From assembly GCF_008704395.1 (NCBI RefSeq), contig NZ_CP023695.1:3348001-3412000 (forward strand): a stretch of DNA of 64,000 nt, given 5' to 3'. Origin of the DNA: Streptomyces alboniger (GTDB lineage Bacteria > Actinomycetota > Actinomycetes > Streptomycetales > Streptomycetaceae). The notes under the pieces were generated by a model. The model saw only the letters and a list, made by a program, of their open reading frames with translations. It did not search any database and was not told where the DNA came from. Positions 8,049 through 16,913 of this stretch are shown piece by piece (the stretch's first letter is position 1; each line of letters starts with the position of its first letter). The position numbers were made by a program, and so were the translations under genes.

Positions 8049-9065
8049 ATGACCGACACCACCGGCATTCTCGACGAGGCCCTGACACGACTGCACGGCT
8101 TCGGCCCCGAACGGGAGGGGCGGCTCACCAATCACGCGCCCATGGCCGTCGAGGCGCTCGCCGCGCACGGACAGTCGAGAGCGGTCCATCAATGGCTTGA
8201 TCTTTACGCCCGGAAGTTGGAGGACCTTCCCGCGCCCTTCGCCCCGATCACCGACGCCGACCGCGAGACCGCGCTCGGCGACCCGCGCCGGGCCGCGGAC
8301 TGGATCGCCTACTTCCGCCGGGAGATCGAGGAACGCCCCTGGCGCGAGGTGCTCGCCGAGTGGTGGCCGCGGCTGCTCCCCGGTATGTACGGAGGTTCGA
8401 CGCATCCGGTGATCCGGGTGGGCCACGCCGTGCGCGCCCTGGAGCAGGGCGAGGCCACCACGCCCCGCCTCGCCGAACTCGCGCACGGCCTCGGCTACTG
8501 GGCCGCCCGGCACCACCCGGTCACCGGCCTGGTCGAGCTGCCGGGCGCCGCGACCGCGGCCGACGCCCTGGACGCGGTGGTGCCCATCGACGACCGGACG
8601 GAGGGCGGCTTCCCCGCACGGCTCGGCCGCGTACGGGCGCTGCCGGTGGGGGCCGGCTGCGTGAGGAGTCCCGACGACGCGCGGCGCATGCTGACCGAGC
8701 TGGTGGAGGCGGCCACACATCGGTACGCCACGCACGGCCACGGCGACGAGATCATGCTCGTGCACGCGGCGACGGCGCCGAACGCCGTGCTGCGGGCGCT
8801 GCCCGCGCTGCCGCGGGAGCTGTGGGCGCCGAGCCTGCGAGCCGCCTGGACGGCGTCCGCGGCGGTCACGGCGATGTACGCGCCGGACGCGGCGGTCGCG
8901 TACGAGCCGCGTGGCACGTTCGCCGCGGAGGAGGTCGTCGAGCTGGCGCTCGCGCACGGGGACGAGCACGTCATCAAGCTGACGGACACGGCTCTGGACG
9001 TGGGCGGCGAGCGGGCCCTGGCCGCGGCCCTGCGGGCCGTCGAACTGAACGAGCCGCTCAGGTGA
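8049..9065 (+). CDS. Questin oxidase-like family protein
   Basis: 338 residues, about one all-helical domain. The fungal questin oxidase family (Baeyer-Villiger-type, cofactor-poor) shows the same landmarks: LTNHAPMAVEALAAHG near residue 26, a HQWLDLYARKLE helix, ARLLPGMYGGSTHPVIRVGHAVRALE, and a late HGDEHVIKLTDTALDV. Enzymatic activity in bacteria is unproven. It lies between GNAT and MarR genes on the same strand, 48 bases after the former, and could be co-transcribed with it. No signal peptide is seen. Confidence 0.8.
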   Translation: MTDTTGILDEALTRLHGFGPEREGRLTNHAPMAVEALAAHGQSRAVHQWLDLYARKLEDLPAPFAPITDADRETALGDPRRAADWIAYFRREIEERPWREVLAEWWPRLLPGMYGGSTHPVIRVGHAVRALEQGEATTPRLAELAHGLGYWAARHHPVTGLVELPGAATAADALDAVVPIDDRTEGGFPARLGRVRALPVGAGCVRSPDDARRMLTELVEAATHRYATHGHGDEIMLVHAATAPNAVLRALPALPRELWAPSLRAAWTASAAVTAMYAPDAAVAYEPRGTFAAEEVVELALAHGDEHVIKLTDTALDVGGERALAAALRAVELNEPLR

Positions 9066-9104
9066 CCTGAACGGGCCGCTCACACAGGCGAGCACCCCGC
9101 GCGG

Positions 9105-9138
9105 TTCGTTCAAAGTTCAAGAACAGGCCTCGTACAGT
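9105..9138 (+). promoter_or_regulatory. Promoter and operator-like repeat of the marR gene
   Basis: TTCAAA (9109-9114), 18 bases, then TACAGT (9133-9138) gives a usable -35/-10 pair. An imperfect inverted repeat starting GTTC (9105) and ending GAAC (9121-9124) overlaps the -35, as expected for an autoregulated MarR. The predicted transcription start falls near 9145, next to the ATG at 9146. Confidence 0.45.
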
Positions 9139-9145
9139 GGAGTAC

Positions 9146-9661
9146 ATGGATATGGCACCCACTCCTCCCCCGGACGGCGAGCCCCGCTGGCTGAACGGCG
9201 ACGAGCAGCGCGTCTGGCGGGCCTACCTCCAGGCGACCACGCTCCTCGACGACTTCCTCGACCGTCAGCTCCAGCGCGACGCGGGCATGCCGCACGTGTA
9301 CTACGGACTGCTGGTCCAGTTGTCCGACGCCCCCCGGCGGCGGCTGCGGATGACCGAGCTGGCCAAGATCATGAAGATCACCCGCTCTCGGCTCTCGCAC
9401 GCCGTCGCGCGCCTGGAGAAGAGCGGCTGGGTGCGCCGCGAGGACTGCCCCTCCGACAAGCGCGGCCAGCTCGCGATCCTCACCGACGAGGGGTTCGAGG
9501 TACTCGCCAGGACCGCCCCGGGCCATGTCACCGCCGTACGCCAGTCGCTCTTCGACCGGCTCACCCCGGAACAGCAGAAGTCCCTCGGCGAGATCATGAC
9601 GATCGTCGCCGAGGGACTTCAGCCGAAGGAGGCCGGGGCCGACCTCCCGTGGCTTCGCTAG
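9146..9661 (+). CDS. MarR family transcriptional regulator
   Basis: 171 residues with a MarR winged helix: RLRMTELAKIMKITRSRLSHAVARLEKSGWVRREDCPSDKRGQLAILTDEGFEVL (about residues 63-117), including the DKRG wing. A GTG at 9137 also fits the frame, but it lies upstream of the transcription start predicted from the promoter at 9109-9138. The ATG at 9146 (or 9152) is therefore preferred and would give a leaderless message. The divergently or convergently placed MFS gene (9684, opposite strand, 22-base gap) is an obvious partner, and a repressor of efflux is the likely role. Confidence 0.88.
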   Translation: MDMAPTPPPDGEPRWLNGDEQRVWRAYLQATTLLDDFLDRQLQRDAGMPHVYYGLLVQLSDAPRRRLRMTELAKIMKITRSRLSHAVARLEKSGWVRREDCPSDKRGQLAILTDEGFEVLARTAPGHVTAVRQSLFDRLTPEQQKSLGEIMTIVAEGLQPKEAGADLPWLR

Positions 9662-9683
9662 GTGCTCCGCCGAGGGGGACCGG

Positions 9684-11177
9684 TCAGTGCACGAGCACCG
9701 GGACCTTCAGCTCGTCCTCCGCGCCGTCCTGCGCGGACGCCTCGGGGCCGCCCTGGTGGCCGGTGTTGATGAACGTCGCCGCGATCACCGCGGAGACCAC
9801 CAGGATGCCGACCGCCCACCAGATGGCGCTGGTGTAGCCCTCGACCATGGCCTGGGCCTGGACGAGCTTCGGGTTGGCGGCGCCGGCCGCGTGGTCGGCG
9901 AGGTACGCGGACGTGGCGGAGGCGGCGATGGTGTTCAGCAGGGCCGTACCGATGGCGCCGCCGACCTGCTGCGAGGTGTTGACCATCGCGGAGGCGACAC
10001 CGGCGTCACGGGGCTCGACCCCGTGCGTGGAGAGCGACATGGCGGGCATGAACGCCGTACCCATGCCGAGGCCGAGCATCAGCTGCGCCGGCATGATCAG
10101 CCCGGCGTACGAGGAGCCGACCTCCAGCTGCGTCAGGAGCAGCATGCCGACGGCGGCGAGCAGGAAGCCCGGGCCCATCAGCAGACGCGGCGGGACGCGC
10201 GTCATGAGGCGGGCGCCGATCTGCGTGGAGCCCACGATCATGCCCGCGATCATCGGCAGGAAGGCGAAGCCGGTCTTGACCGGGGAGTAGCCCTCGACGA
10301 TCTGGAGGTAGTAGGTGAGGAAGAGGAACAGGCCGAACATCGCGATGACGGCGAGGCCGAGCGAGAGGTAGACGCCACCGCGGTTGCGCTCGGTCAGGAC
10401 GCGCAGCGGGAGCAGCGGCGACTTGACCTTGGCCTCGGTGAGGACGAACGCGGCGAGCAGCACGGCCGACGCGACGAACATGCCGATGGTCACGGAGTCC
10501 GACCAGCCGTCGGACTCGGCGCGGGTGAAGCCGTAGACGAGCGCGACCAGGCCGAGGGTGGACAGGACCACGCCGGGGATGTCGAGCGGCGAGCGGTTGC
10601 GGGTGCCGGCCGGCTCACGGATGACGAAGTAGGCGCCCAGGGCCGCGACCACCGCGAAGGGGATGTTGACGAAGAACGTCCAGCGCCAGTTCAGGTACTC
10701 GGTGAGGAAGCCGCCGAGGATCAGGCCGACGGCGCCGCCGCCACCGGCGATCGCGCCGTAGATGCCGAAGGCCTTGGCGCGCTCCTTGGCGTCGGTGAAC
10801 ATCACCGCGAGCAGGGAGAGCGCGGCGGGCGCGAGCAGCGCGCCGAAGACGCCCTGGAGGGCGCGGGCGCCGAGCATCATGGCCTCGCCGGTCGCGGCAC
10901 CGCCGAGCGCGGAGGCCGCGGCGAAACCGATCAGGCCGGTCACGAAGGTGCGCTTACGGCCCCACAGGTCGGCGATGCGGCCGCCGAAGAGCAGCAGACC
11001 GCCGAAGGCGAGCGCGTAGGCCGTGATGACCCACTGGCGGTTGCCGTCGGATATGCCGAGGTCCTCCTGGGCGGAGGGCAGCGCGATGTTCACGATAGTC
11101 GCGTCGAGGACGACCATCAGCTGGGCGAGGGCGATGAAGACGAGGGCTTTCCAGCGCCTCGGATCCGTTTCTGACAT
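9684..11177 (-). CDS. MFS multidrug transporter, DHA2/EmrB-QacA family
   Basis: 497 residues and about 14 membrane segments. Motifs: QLMVVLDATIVNIALPSAQ (TM1), FGGRIADLWGRKRTFVTG (motif A) and GAIAGGGGAVGLILGGFLTEYLNWRW (motif C region). Two starts are possible. ATG 11177 is chosen because AGGTGG lies 8 bases upstream; GTG 11189 has no Shine-Dalgarno sequence. It follows a tetR gene on the same strand (11256-11912), 78 bases away, so it is probably co-transcribed with and repressed by that TetR. Its 3' end faces marR. Confidence 0.9.
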   Translation of the reverse strand: MSETDPRRWKALVFIALAQLMVVLDATIVNIALPSAQEDLGISDGNRQWVITAYALAFGGLLLFGGRIADLWGRKRTFVTGLIGFAAASALGGAATGEAMMLGARALQGVFGALLAPAALSLLAVMFTDAKERAKAFGIYGAIAGGGGAVGLILGGFLTEYLNWRWTFFVNIPFAVVAALGAYFVIREPAGTRNRSPLDIPGVVLSTLGLVALVYGFTRAESDGWSDSVTIGMFVASAVLLAAFVLTEAKVKSPLLPLRVLTERNRGGVYLSLGLAVIAMFGLFLFLTYYLQIVEGYSPVKTGFAFLPMIAGMIVGSTQIGARLMTRVPPRLLMGPGFLLAAVGMLLLTQLEVGSSYAGLIMPAQLMLGLGMGTAFMPAMSLSTHGVEPRDAGVASAMVNTSQQVGGAIGTALLNTIAASATSAYLADHAAGAANPKLVQAQAMVEGYTSAIWWAVGILVVSAVIAATFINTGHQGGPEASAQDGAEDELKVPVLVH

Positions 11178-11255
11178 GGAGAGAGCCACCTAGCGGTACG
11201 AAATGGTCAAATACAGCGAAAGAACAGGGATACAAACAGGGATAACGAAGCGAGG

Positions 11256-11912
11256 TCAGCGCTGCCGGAGGTCCTCCAGAGTCGCCGCCTCCCCCGGAAG
11301 TTCGGAGCGGGCGGGCGCCATCAGGCCGTCGAGGAACAGCTGGAGATGGCGGTGGACGAAGCGGTCCATGTTCGGGCAGGGGGTGCCGGGCAGGGGCCGC
11401 CCGAGCTGGGAGAGGGCGACCAGCAGGTCGCCGACGGCGATGTCGGTGCGCAGCTGCCCGGCCGCGCGGGCCCGCTCCACGAGGTCCTCGATGGAGCGCT
11501 CCAGACGCTCACGGGCGTCCAGCAGGTCGGGGTGGTCGGGGTCGAAGCCGGTCTGGAGCATCGGGCACAGGGCGCCGATGCGCTCGTCGGCCGCGGCGTG
11601 CACGAAGGTGCGCAGCGCCGCGAAGGAGGCGTCCTGGTCGGCGTCCGCCGTGGCCACGCCCTGTTCGGCGAGGGCCGCGACGCGGTCCGTCACGGAGAGG
11701 ACGACCTGACGCACCAGCTCGCCGCGGTCGGCGAAGTGGCGGTAGACCGTGGCGTTGCCGACGCCCGCCCGGCGCGCGACCTCGTCGAGGGGCACGTCGG
11801 GCCCGTGCTCCACGAACATCTCGCGCGCGGCGGCGACGATCCGCTCCCGGTTGCGCAGGGCGTCGGCCCGCGGGCGGGGGGCCCGGCGCTGCGGGGCGGT
11901 GGCGGTGTCCAC
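11256..11912 (-). CDS. TetR family transcriptional regulator
   Basis: 218 residues. HTH: LRNRERIVAAAREMFVEHGPDVPLDEVARRAGVGNATVYRHFADRGELV (about residues 20-68), then a helical ligand domain with ALCPMLQTGFDPDHPDL. GTG 11912 is the start, with AGAGGAG 5 bases upstream; an open frame extends to 12086 but has no such signal. It is the first gene of a minus-strand unit with the EmrB-like exporter. Two identical palindromes upstream (12006 and 12046) are its likely operators. Confidence 0.9.
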   Translation of the reverse strand: MDTATAPQRRAPRPRADALRNRERIVAAAREMFVEHGPDVPLDEVARRAGVGNATVYRHFADRGELVRQVVLSVTDRVAALAEQGVATADADQDASFAALRTFVHAAADERIGALCPMLQTGFDPDHPDLLDARERLERSIEDLVERARAAGQLRTDIAVGDLLVALSQLGRPLPGTPCPNMDRFVHRHLQLFLDGLMAPARSELPGEAATLEDLRQR

Positions 11913-12005
11913 GGCTTCTCCTCTGGTCCTCTGCCGGTCTGCTGGGTGCTGGTCTGCCGACCGGGTCTGCTGGTTCGGTCCGCTGCCGGCTCGTCCCCGG
12001 TGATG

Positions 12006-12062
12006 CGGGGAGTCAGTCCCCGTTTCGCGCGAACACAGGTCTAAACGGGGAAGGACTCCCCG
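12006..12062. promoter_or_regulatory. Twin operators CGGGGA-N5-TCCCCG upstream of tetR
   Basis: Two perfect inverted repeats with identical arms and identical 5-base spacers lie at 12006-12022 and 12046-12062. Their centres are exactly 40 bp apart, close to four helical turns. Both lie in the 317-bp region between tetR (minus) and the M6 protease gene (plus). Nothing else recognisable is seen from 12063 to 12229. Confidence 0.6.
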
Positions 12063-12229
12063 GATATTTCCGGTCCGCGCCCGCATTCCGTGTGACCTGC
12101 CTCACACCCGAATCGGCGAGAAACCCACGATCGGTCGCACCCAGCGAGCGTCCGCGCACCCCCCGGCACAGGGTGATCGGACAGGGTGCAGCCAGGTCCG
12201 GCGGCTGCCGCGGAGCGGAAGGGCCACGT

Positions 12230-13513
12230 ATGCAGCAGCCGATCCGGCGGCGGATACGCCCCGCCCGCCGCGGTGTCGCCCTCGCCTCGGTCACGGTCCT
12301 CGCCCTCGCGGTCACCACCTCGGCGAGCACCGGACGCCTGATGGAGGACTCCCCCAGCGCGGCGGGCCCCGTGTCGATGGCGCGCGGCAGCGCGCTCGGG
12401 CCGTGCATGATCGGCGGCACGATGGGCGTGCAGATGTCGGAGGGCATGCCCACCCCGCCCGGCTACTCGCGCTCGACCGGCACCGTCCGTGCCCTGAACC
12501 TCATGGTCGACTTCTCGGACGCGCCCGGTCAGGGCAGCGCGATGGACCGGCTCGCGGAGTTCTTCCCGCAGACTTCGAAGTGGTTCCGCACCAGCTCCTA
12601 CGGGCGCCTGGACTACCGGCCGGAATCCCCCGTGCCGGACTGGCTGCGGATGCCGAAGTCCTTCGCGGAGTACGGGATAGAGCGCGGCGCCCCCTTCGAT
12701 CCGGGCTACCGCGAGCTGGTCGAGGACATCGTGGCCGCGGCCGATCCGGACGTGGACTTCCGCAGTTACGACCTCGTGAACGTCCTGGTGACCCCGAACG
12801 CAGGGCCCTCCGCGCTCGACACGGTCCTGTCGGTGACCTTCGCGGGCAACCACGAGGCGCCGGTCGCGGACGGCGTGCCCGTCTCCAACGCGTCCTTCGT
12901 CTACAGCCGTCAGGACGACGGCTCGGGCAGCTACCACGAGACGGGCTACCGCGTCCTGCCGCACGAGAACGGCCACGTCTTCGGCCTGCCCGACCTGTAC
13001 ACGCAGGAGGGCGGCGGCGCGGTCGGCCACTGGGACATCATGAGCGAGGACTGGGGCGCCAACAACGACCTGCTCGCCTGGCACAAGTGGAAGCTGGGCT
13101 GGCTCGACGACGACCAGATCGGCTGTGCGGCGAAGCCCGGCAGCAGCGAGCACGTCCTGTCGCCGCTGGCCCGCACCGGCGGTACGAAGCTCGCCTTCGT
13201 GCCGCTGAACGCGAAGACGGGGTACGCGATCGAGGTCCGCACCCCCGGCGGCAACGACGAGGCGGTCTGCAAACCGGGCGTCCTGGTCTACCGCGTGGAC
13301 GCGGACGTCGACACGGGACACGGCCCTGTCACGGTCTCCGACTCGGCCGCCGACAGCGGCGGTTGCACCCGCCGGCCGAACGTCCACGCCGAACTCTCCG
13401 ACGCGCCCTACGGCCCCGGCGAGACCTTCACCGACCGCGTGACGGGCGTACGGATGACGGTGGCGGAAGTGACGGACGACGGCGACTACCGCGTGCACGT
13501 CACGCGGCCGTAG
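12230..13513 (+). CDS. Secreted M6-type (immune inhibitor A-like) metalloprotease domain protein
   Basis: 427 residues. The start is a signal peptide (RRIRPARRGVALASVTVLALAVTTSAS) after ATG 12230, which has GGAGCGGAAGGG upstream. The zinc site is LPHENGHVFGLPDLY: His245, Glu246, His249, then Gly-x-x-Asp, as in M6 peptidases. VRALNLMVDFSDAPGQ and GHWDIMSEDW (a Met-turn-like stretch after the zinc motif) also fit. Extracellular proteolysis is likely; targets are unknown. Its stop overlaps the convergent rho-like gene by 14 bases. Confidence 0.85.
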   Translation: MQQPIRRRIRPARRGVALASVTVLALAVTTSASTGRLMEDSPSAAGPVSMARGSALGPCMIGGTMGVQMSEGMPTPPGYSRSTGTVRALNLMVDFSDAPGQGSAMDRLAEFFPQTSKWFRTSSYGRLDYRPESPVPDWLRMPKSFAEYGIERGAPFDPGYRELVEDIVAAADPDVDFRSYDLVNVLVTPNAGPSALDTVLSVTFAGNHEAPVADGVPVSNASFVYSRQDDGSGSYHETGYRVLPHENGHVFGLPDLYTQEGGGAVGHWDIMSEDWGANNDLLAWHKWKLGWLDDDQIGCAAKPGSSEHVLSPLARTGGTKLAFVPLNAKTGYAIEVRTPGGNDEAVCKPGVLVYRVDADVDTGHGPVTVSDSAADSGGCTRRPNVHAELSDAPYGPGETFTDRVTGVRMTVAEVTDDGDYRVHVTRP

Positions 13514-14699
13514 AGCCGTCCGCCGCCGAGGACCCCGACCCGGCCCCGGGGACCGTCTGCTGCACCTGCCGCAGGAACGCGGCGTTCGTCGGGGTCTTCT
13601 TGATGCGGTCGAGCAACGTCTCCAGGGAGCCGGCGCCGTCCCTGCCCTGGAGGGCCCGACGCAGTCCGCGTACGGCGGTCAACTCGTCGCCTGTGATGAG
13701 CAGTTCCTCCCTGCGCGTGCCGGAGGGCGTGACGTCCACGGCCGGGAAGAGGCGCCGGTCGGCGAGGGTGCGGTCGAGCCGCAGCTCCATGTTCCCGGTG
13801 CTCTTCAGCTCCTCGAAGTAGTAGTCGTCGGCGCGTGATCCGGTCTCCACGAGGACGGTGGCGAGCATCGTGAGGGAGCCGCCCTCCTCGGCGAGGCGCG
13901 CGGCGCCGAAGAGCCGCTTCGGGCCCTGGATCGCGGCGGCGTCGACGCCGCCGCTGAGGGTCTTTCCGCCGCTGGCGGCCGCGTTGTTGTAGGCGCGGCA
14001 CAGCCGGGTCAGCGAGTCGAAGAGCATGACGACGTCGCGCCCCTCCTCGACCAGGCGCTTGGCGCGCTCCACGGCGAGTTCGGCGAGCGCGATGTGCTGC
14101 TTGGCGGGCCGGTCGAAGGTCGAGGAGAGCACCTCGCCGTGGACCGAGCGCCGCATGTCGGTGACCTCCTCGGGCCGCTCGTCGAGGAGGACGACCATGA
14201 GGTGGCACTCGGGGTGGTTCGCCGCGATCGCCGCGGCGATCTGCTGGAGCAGTACGGTCTTGCCGGTCCTCGGCGGCGCGACGATCAGGCCGCGCTGCCC
14301 CTTGCCGACGGGCGCCACCAGGTCGACGAGGCGCCCCGCGACGGCGCCGCCCGCGGTCTCCAGGCGGAGCCTTTCGCGGGGGTGCAGGGGGGTCAGATCA
14401 CCGAAGCGGGGCCGCGCCGCCAGCGCTTCGGGGACGCGTCCGTTGACGCGGTGCACGCCGGTGAGCGTCCGGGCCCGTCCCGCGCACTCGCCGTCGACGA
14501 AGTCGCCTGTGCGCAGGCCGAGTTGGCGGATGAGCGGCGCGGGAACCTGTACGTCGGCGGAGGCGGGCAGGCATCCCTCGCTCCGCAGGAATCCGCGCCC
14601 GTCGCGGGCGATGTCAAGAACTCCCTTGCAGCTCATGGGAGTTACCGGGCGAATGGTGTGGTCGGTACGTGTGGTCGGTTCGGTCGCGGTGGCGGTCAT
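13500..14699 (-). CDS. rho: Short Rho-type transcription termination factor (second Rho)
   Basis: 399 residues with all core Rho features: an N-terminal RNA-binding part ([58 protein letters not shown]), Walker [16 protein letters not shown], Walker [17 protein letters not shown], and [33 protein letters not shown] with the Q/R-loop part [20 protein letters not shown]. Housekeeping actinobacterial Rho proteins are much longer because of an Arg/Asn-rich insertion near the N-terminus; that insertion is absent here, so this is probably a paralogue. RBS AAAGGA lies upstream of the ATG at 14699. Its leader holds tandem 14-bp repeats. Confidence 0.9.
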   Translation of the reverse strand: MTATATEPTTRTDHTIRPVTPMSCKGVLDIARDGRGFLRSEGCLPASADVQVPAPLIRQLGLRTGDFVDGECAGRARTLTGVHRVNGRVPEALAARPRFGDLTPLHPRERLRLETAGGAVAGRLVDLVAPVGKGQRGLIVAPPRTGKTVLLQQIAAAIAANHPECHLMVVLLDERPEEVTDMRRSVHGEVLSSTFDRPAKQHIALAELAVERAKRLVEEGRDVVMLFDSLTRLCRAYNNAAASGGKTLSGGVDAAAIQGPKRLFGAARLAEEGGSLTMLATVLVETGSRADDYYFEELKSTGNMELRLDRTLADRRLFPAVDVTPSGTRREELLITGDELTAVRGLRRALQGRDGAGSLETLLDRIKKTPTNAAFLRQVQQTVPGAGSGSSAADGSTAA

Positions 14700-14995
14700 A
14701 CGGGTGGTCCTTTCGCGGACATGCGAATGAGGGGCCCGGCGGGGCGGCGATGTTCACGCCCCGTACGACGGGCGAAAGGGAGACTGCGGTGATCGCAGTA
14801 CAGGAGAAGGCCCGGTCGGCCTGACAGATCCCGGGGAACGGGTCCCGGGGAACGGATCCCGAAAAAGGGAAAAGGTTCAGTACGGGCGCCCCGAGATGAG
14901 CCGGGGCGTACACACGTACTGATGGCAAGGTAACACACGGCCTCCGCGGCGCACCGGCGCACGCGCACCGGGCAGGCGGCGGAATCAGGCCGTTT
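14700..14995. other. 296-bp leader or intergenic region with 14-bp direct repeats
   Basis: No gene is seen. The stretch lies between two minus-strand genes, the ABC ATPase upstream and rho downstream. At 14829-14861 the unit TCCCGGGGAACGG occurs twice at a period of 14 bases (14829-14841 and 14843-14855), followed by a partial copy. On the minus strand it would transcribe into alternating C-rich and G-rich hairpins, a plausible attenuator for rho. Confidence 0.5.
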
Positions 14996-15787
14996 TCAGC
15001 CGCGGGCGGCGGCCCGGACCGCGGGAACCACCACCGGCGCGCCGTCGGCGGAGGCGCGCAGAATCTCCGCGTCGATCCCGTAGAGCGTCTTGACGAGCCC
15101 GGCGTCGACCACGTCCCGCGGCGCGCCCGTCGCGACGATCCGGCCGGCCAGCATGGCGACGACGACATCCGCGTACCGCGCCGCCGCGGCGAGGTCGTGG
15201 ACGACCATCACGATCGTCCTGCCCTCCGCCGCGACCTCCCTGACCAGGTCGAGGACCTCCACGGCGTGGCCGATGTCGAGCGCACTCGTGGGCTCGTCGA
15301 GCAGGACGACGGGTGTCTCCTGGGCCAGCGCCATCGCGAGCCAGCACCGCTGCCGCTGCCCGCCGGAGAGCTGATCGAGGCGCCGCTCGGCCAGCTCCGC
15401 CGTACCGGTGGCCTCCAGCGCCCGCGTCACGGCGTGCTCGTCCTCGGCGGACCACTGGCGGAACAGGCCCTGGTGGGGGTGGCGCCCGTACCGCACGAGT
15501 CCCGCGACGGTCACCGCCTCGGGGGCCTGCGGGGACTGCGGGAGCAGGGCGACGCGGTGGGCCGTCTCGCGCTGCTTGAGCCGCCAGATGTCCGCGTCGC
15601 CCGCGAACACCCGCCCGGAGAGGGGCTGGTGGAGCCGCGCCATGCAGCGCAGGAGCGTGGACTTGCCGCAGCCGTTGGGGCCGACGATGGCCACGACCTG
15701 GCCGGATTCGACCGTGAGGTCGACCCCGTCGACGGCGGTGTGCGCGCCGCCGTATCCGGCGGTGAGCTGCTCGACGCGGAGTTTCAC
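14996..15787 (-). CDS. ABC transporter ATP-binding protein, siderophore (FecE/FepC-like)
   Basis: 263 residues. Walker A GPNGCGKST, Q-loop LLPQSP, signature LSGGQRQR, Walker B VVLLDEPTSALD and the H-loop MVVHDL are all present and spaced as in the FecCDE class. The start is GTG with GGAAAGG upstream. It is divergent from a siderophore-binding lipoprotein gene, with an iron box between them, and should energise uptake through the fused permease at 28282-30558, which is the only candidate permease in the locus. Confidence 0.9.
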   Translation of the reverse strand: MKLRVEQLTAGYGGAHTAVDGVDLTVESGQVVAIVGPNGCGKSTLLRCMARLHQPLSGRVFAGDADIWRLKQRETAHRVALLPQSPQAPEAVTVAGLVRYGRHPHQGLFRQWSAEDEHAVTRALEATGTAELAERRLDQLSGGQRQRCWLAMALAQETPVVLLDEPTSALDIGHAVEVLDLVREVAAEGRTIVMVVHDLAAAARYADVVVAMLAGRIVATGAPRDVVDAGLVKTLYGIDAEILRASADGAPVVVPAVRAAARG

Positions 15788-15836
15788 GGGATGCGCCTTT
15801 CCGGGTTCGAGGGGCTCACCCCTTGCCAGCTTGACC

Positions 15837-15855
15837 TAAGGTAAGGCTAACCTTA
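15837..15855. promoter_or_regulatory. Iron box (DmdR/IdeR operator)
   Basis: TAAGGTAAGGCTAACCTTA is a near-perfect 19-bp palindrome of the actinobacterial iron-box type. It lies in the 127-bp region between the divergent ATPase and binding-protein genes and would repress both when iron is plentiful. Confidence 0.85.
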
Positions 15856-15914
15856 GCCAAAACCACGGTCGCTGACGACCACTTCTTCATGTCCCCTTGA
15901 TCCCGGAGCTGTTG

Positions 15915-16913
15915 ATGACCGTCCCCCGACGCCCCCTCTCCCCCGCCTCCCGACGCGCGACCCAGGCGGTCGCCGCACTCGGCGCGGCGGCGCTGCTCCT
16001 GACGGGCTGCGGCTCGGACGACGGCTCCGACAACGCCTCGTCCGACAAGGGCGGCTCGGCCTCCGCGGGCACCCGCACCATCAAGGACGCCACCGGCACG
16101 GCCGTGAAGGTCCCGGCCCACCCGAAGCGGATCGTGACGCTGACCCAGGAGGACCTGGACGCCGTCCTCGCGCTCGGCGTGAAGCCGGTCGGCATCACCA
16201 ACGGCCAGGGCCTCGACAAGCCCCCGGCCTACCTCGCCGGCAAGGTAAAGGGCATCGACGTGGTCGGCAACCTCCTCCAGCCCGTCATGGACAAGGTCGT
16301 CGCGGCCAAGCCCGACCTGATCCTCGCCGGTGACATGCAGGACGAGCAGGTGCTCAAGCAGCTGCGCGAGATCACGCCCGCGACCGTCGTCACGATGGCG
16401 CCCACCGACGACTGGAAGCTGACCCTGCGGGGCATCGGCAACGCCGTGGGCGAACTCCCCAAGGCCAACAAGGTCATCAGCGACCACAAGCGCGCCGCGA
16501 AGGCCGCGGGCAAGAAGCTCGGCGCGAACAAGGGTGCCGAGGTGTCGATCGTGCGCTGGAACCCGGACGGCCCGAGCTGGATGGAGAACAAGCAGTTCGC
16601 CAGCGGTGTCGCCCTGGAGATGGGCCTGAAGCGGCCGAAGAACCAGAACAAGGACGGCAACGCGCACACCCCCTCGCTCAGCCTGGAGAAGATCAACGAG
16701 ATCGACGGCGACTGGCTGTTCCTCTCCACCCTGACCTCGGACGGCGAGAAGGCCCTGAAGGACGTCCAGAAGAAGCCCGCCTACAAGGACCTCGGCGCGG
16801 TCAAGAAGAAGCACGTCGTGACCGTGAACGGCTCCGTCTGGTCGACCCGTGGCGGCCCGCTCGCCGCCGACGAGGTCATGAACGACATCAGCGAGGCACT
16901 CACGAAGAAGTAG
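15915..16913 (+). CDS. Iron-siderophore-binding lipoprotein (FecB/FepB-like)
   Basis: 332 residues. ATG 15915 is chosen over the TTG at 15897 because GGAG lies 6 bases before it. Lipobox LLTGC follows a typical signal segment, then a Ser/Asp/Gly-rich linker. The periplasmic-binding fold of the helical-backbone type is visible: TIKDATGTAVKVPAHPKRIVTLTQEDLDAVLALGVKPVGI, and late VNGSVWSTRGGPLAADEV. It captures the ferric siderophore at the outer face of the membrane. The gene is divergent from its ATPase and controlled by the iron box at 15837. Its stop overlaps the M20 gene by 14 bases, convergent. Confidence 0.9.
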   Translation: MTVPRRPLSPASRRATQAVAALGAAALLLTGCGSDDGSDNASSDKGGSASAGTRTIKDATGTAVKVPAHPKRIVTLTQEDLDAVLALGVKPVGITNGQGLDKPPAYLAGKVKGIDVVGNLLQPVMDKVVAAKPDLILAGDMQDEQVLKQLREITPATVVTMAPTDDWKLTLRGIGNAVGELPKANKVISDHKRAAKAAGKKLGANKGAEVSIVRWNPDGPSWMENKQFASGVALEMGLKRPKNQNKDGNAHTPSLSLEKINEIDGDWLFLSTLTSDGEKALKDVQKKPAYKDLGAVKKKHVVTVNGSVWSTRGGPLAADEVMNDISEALTKK

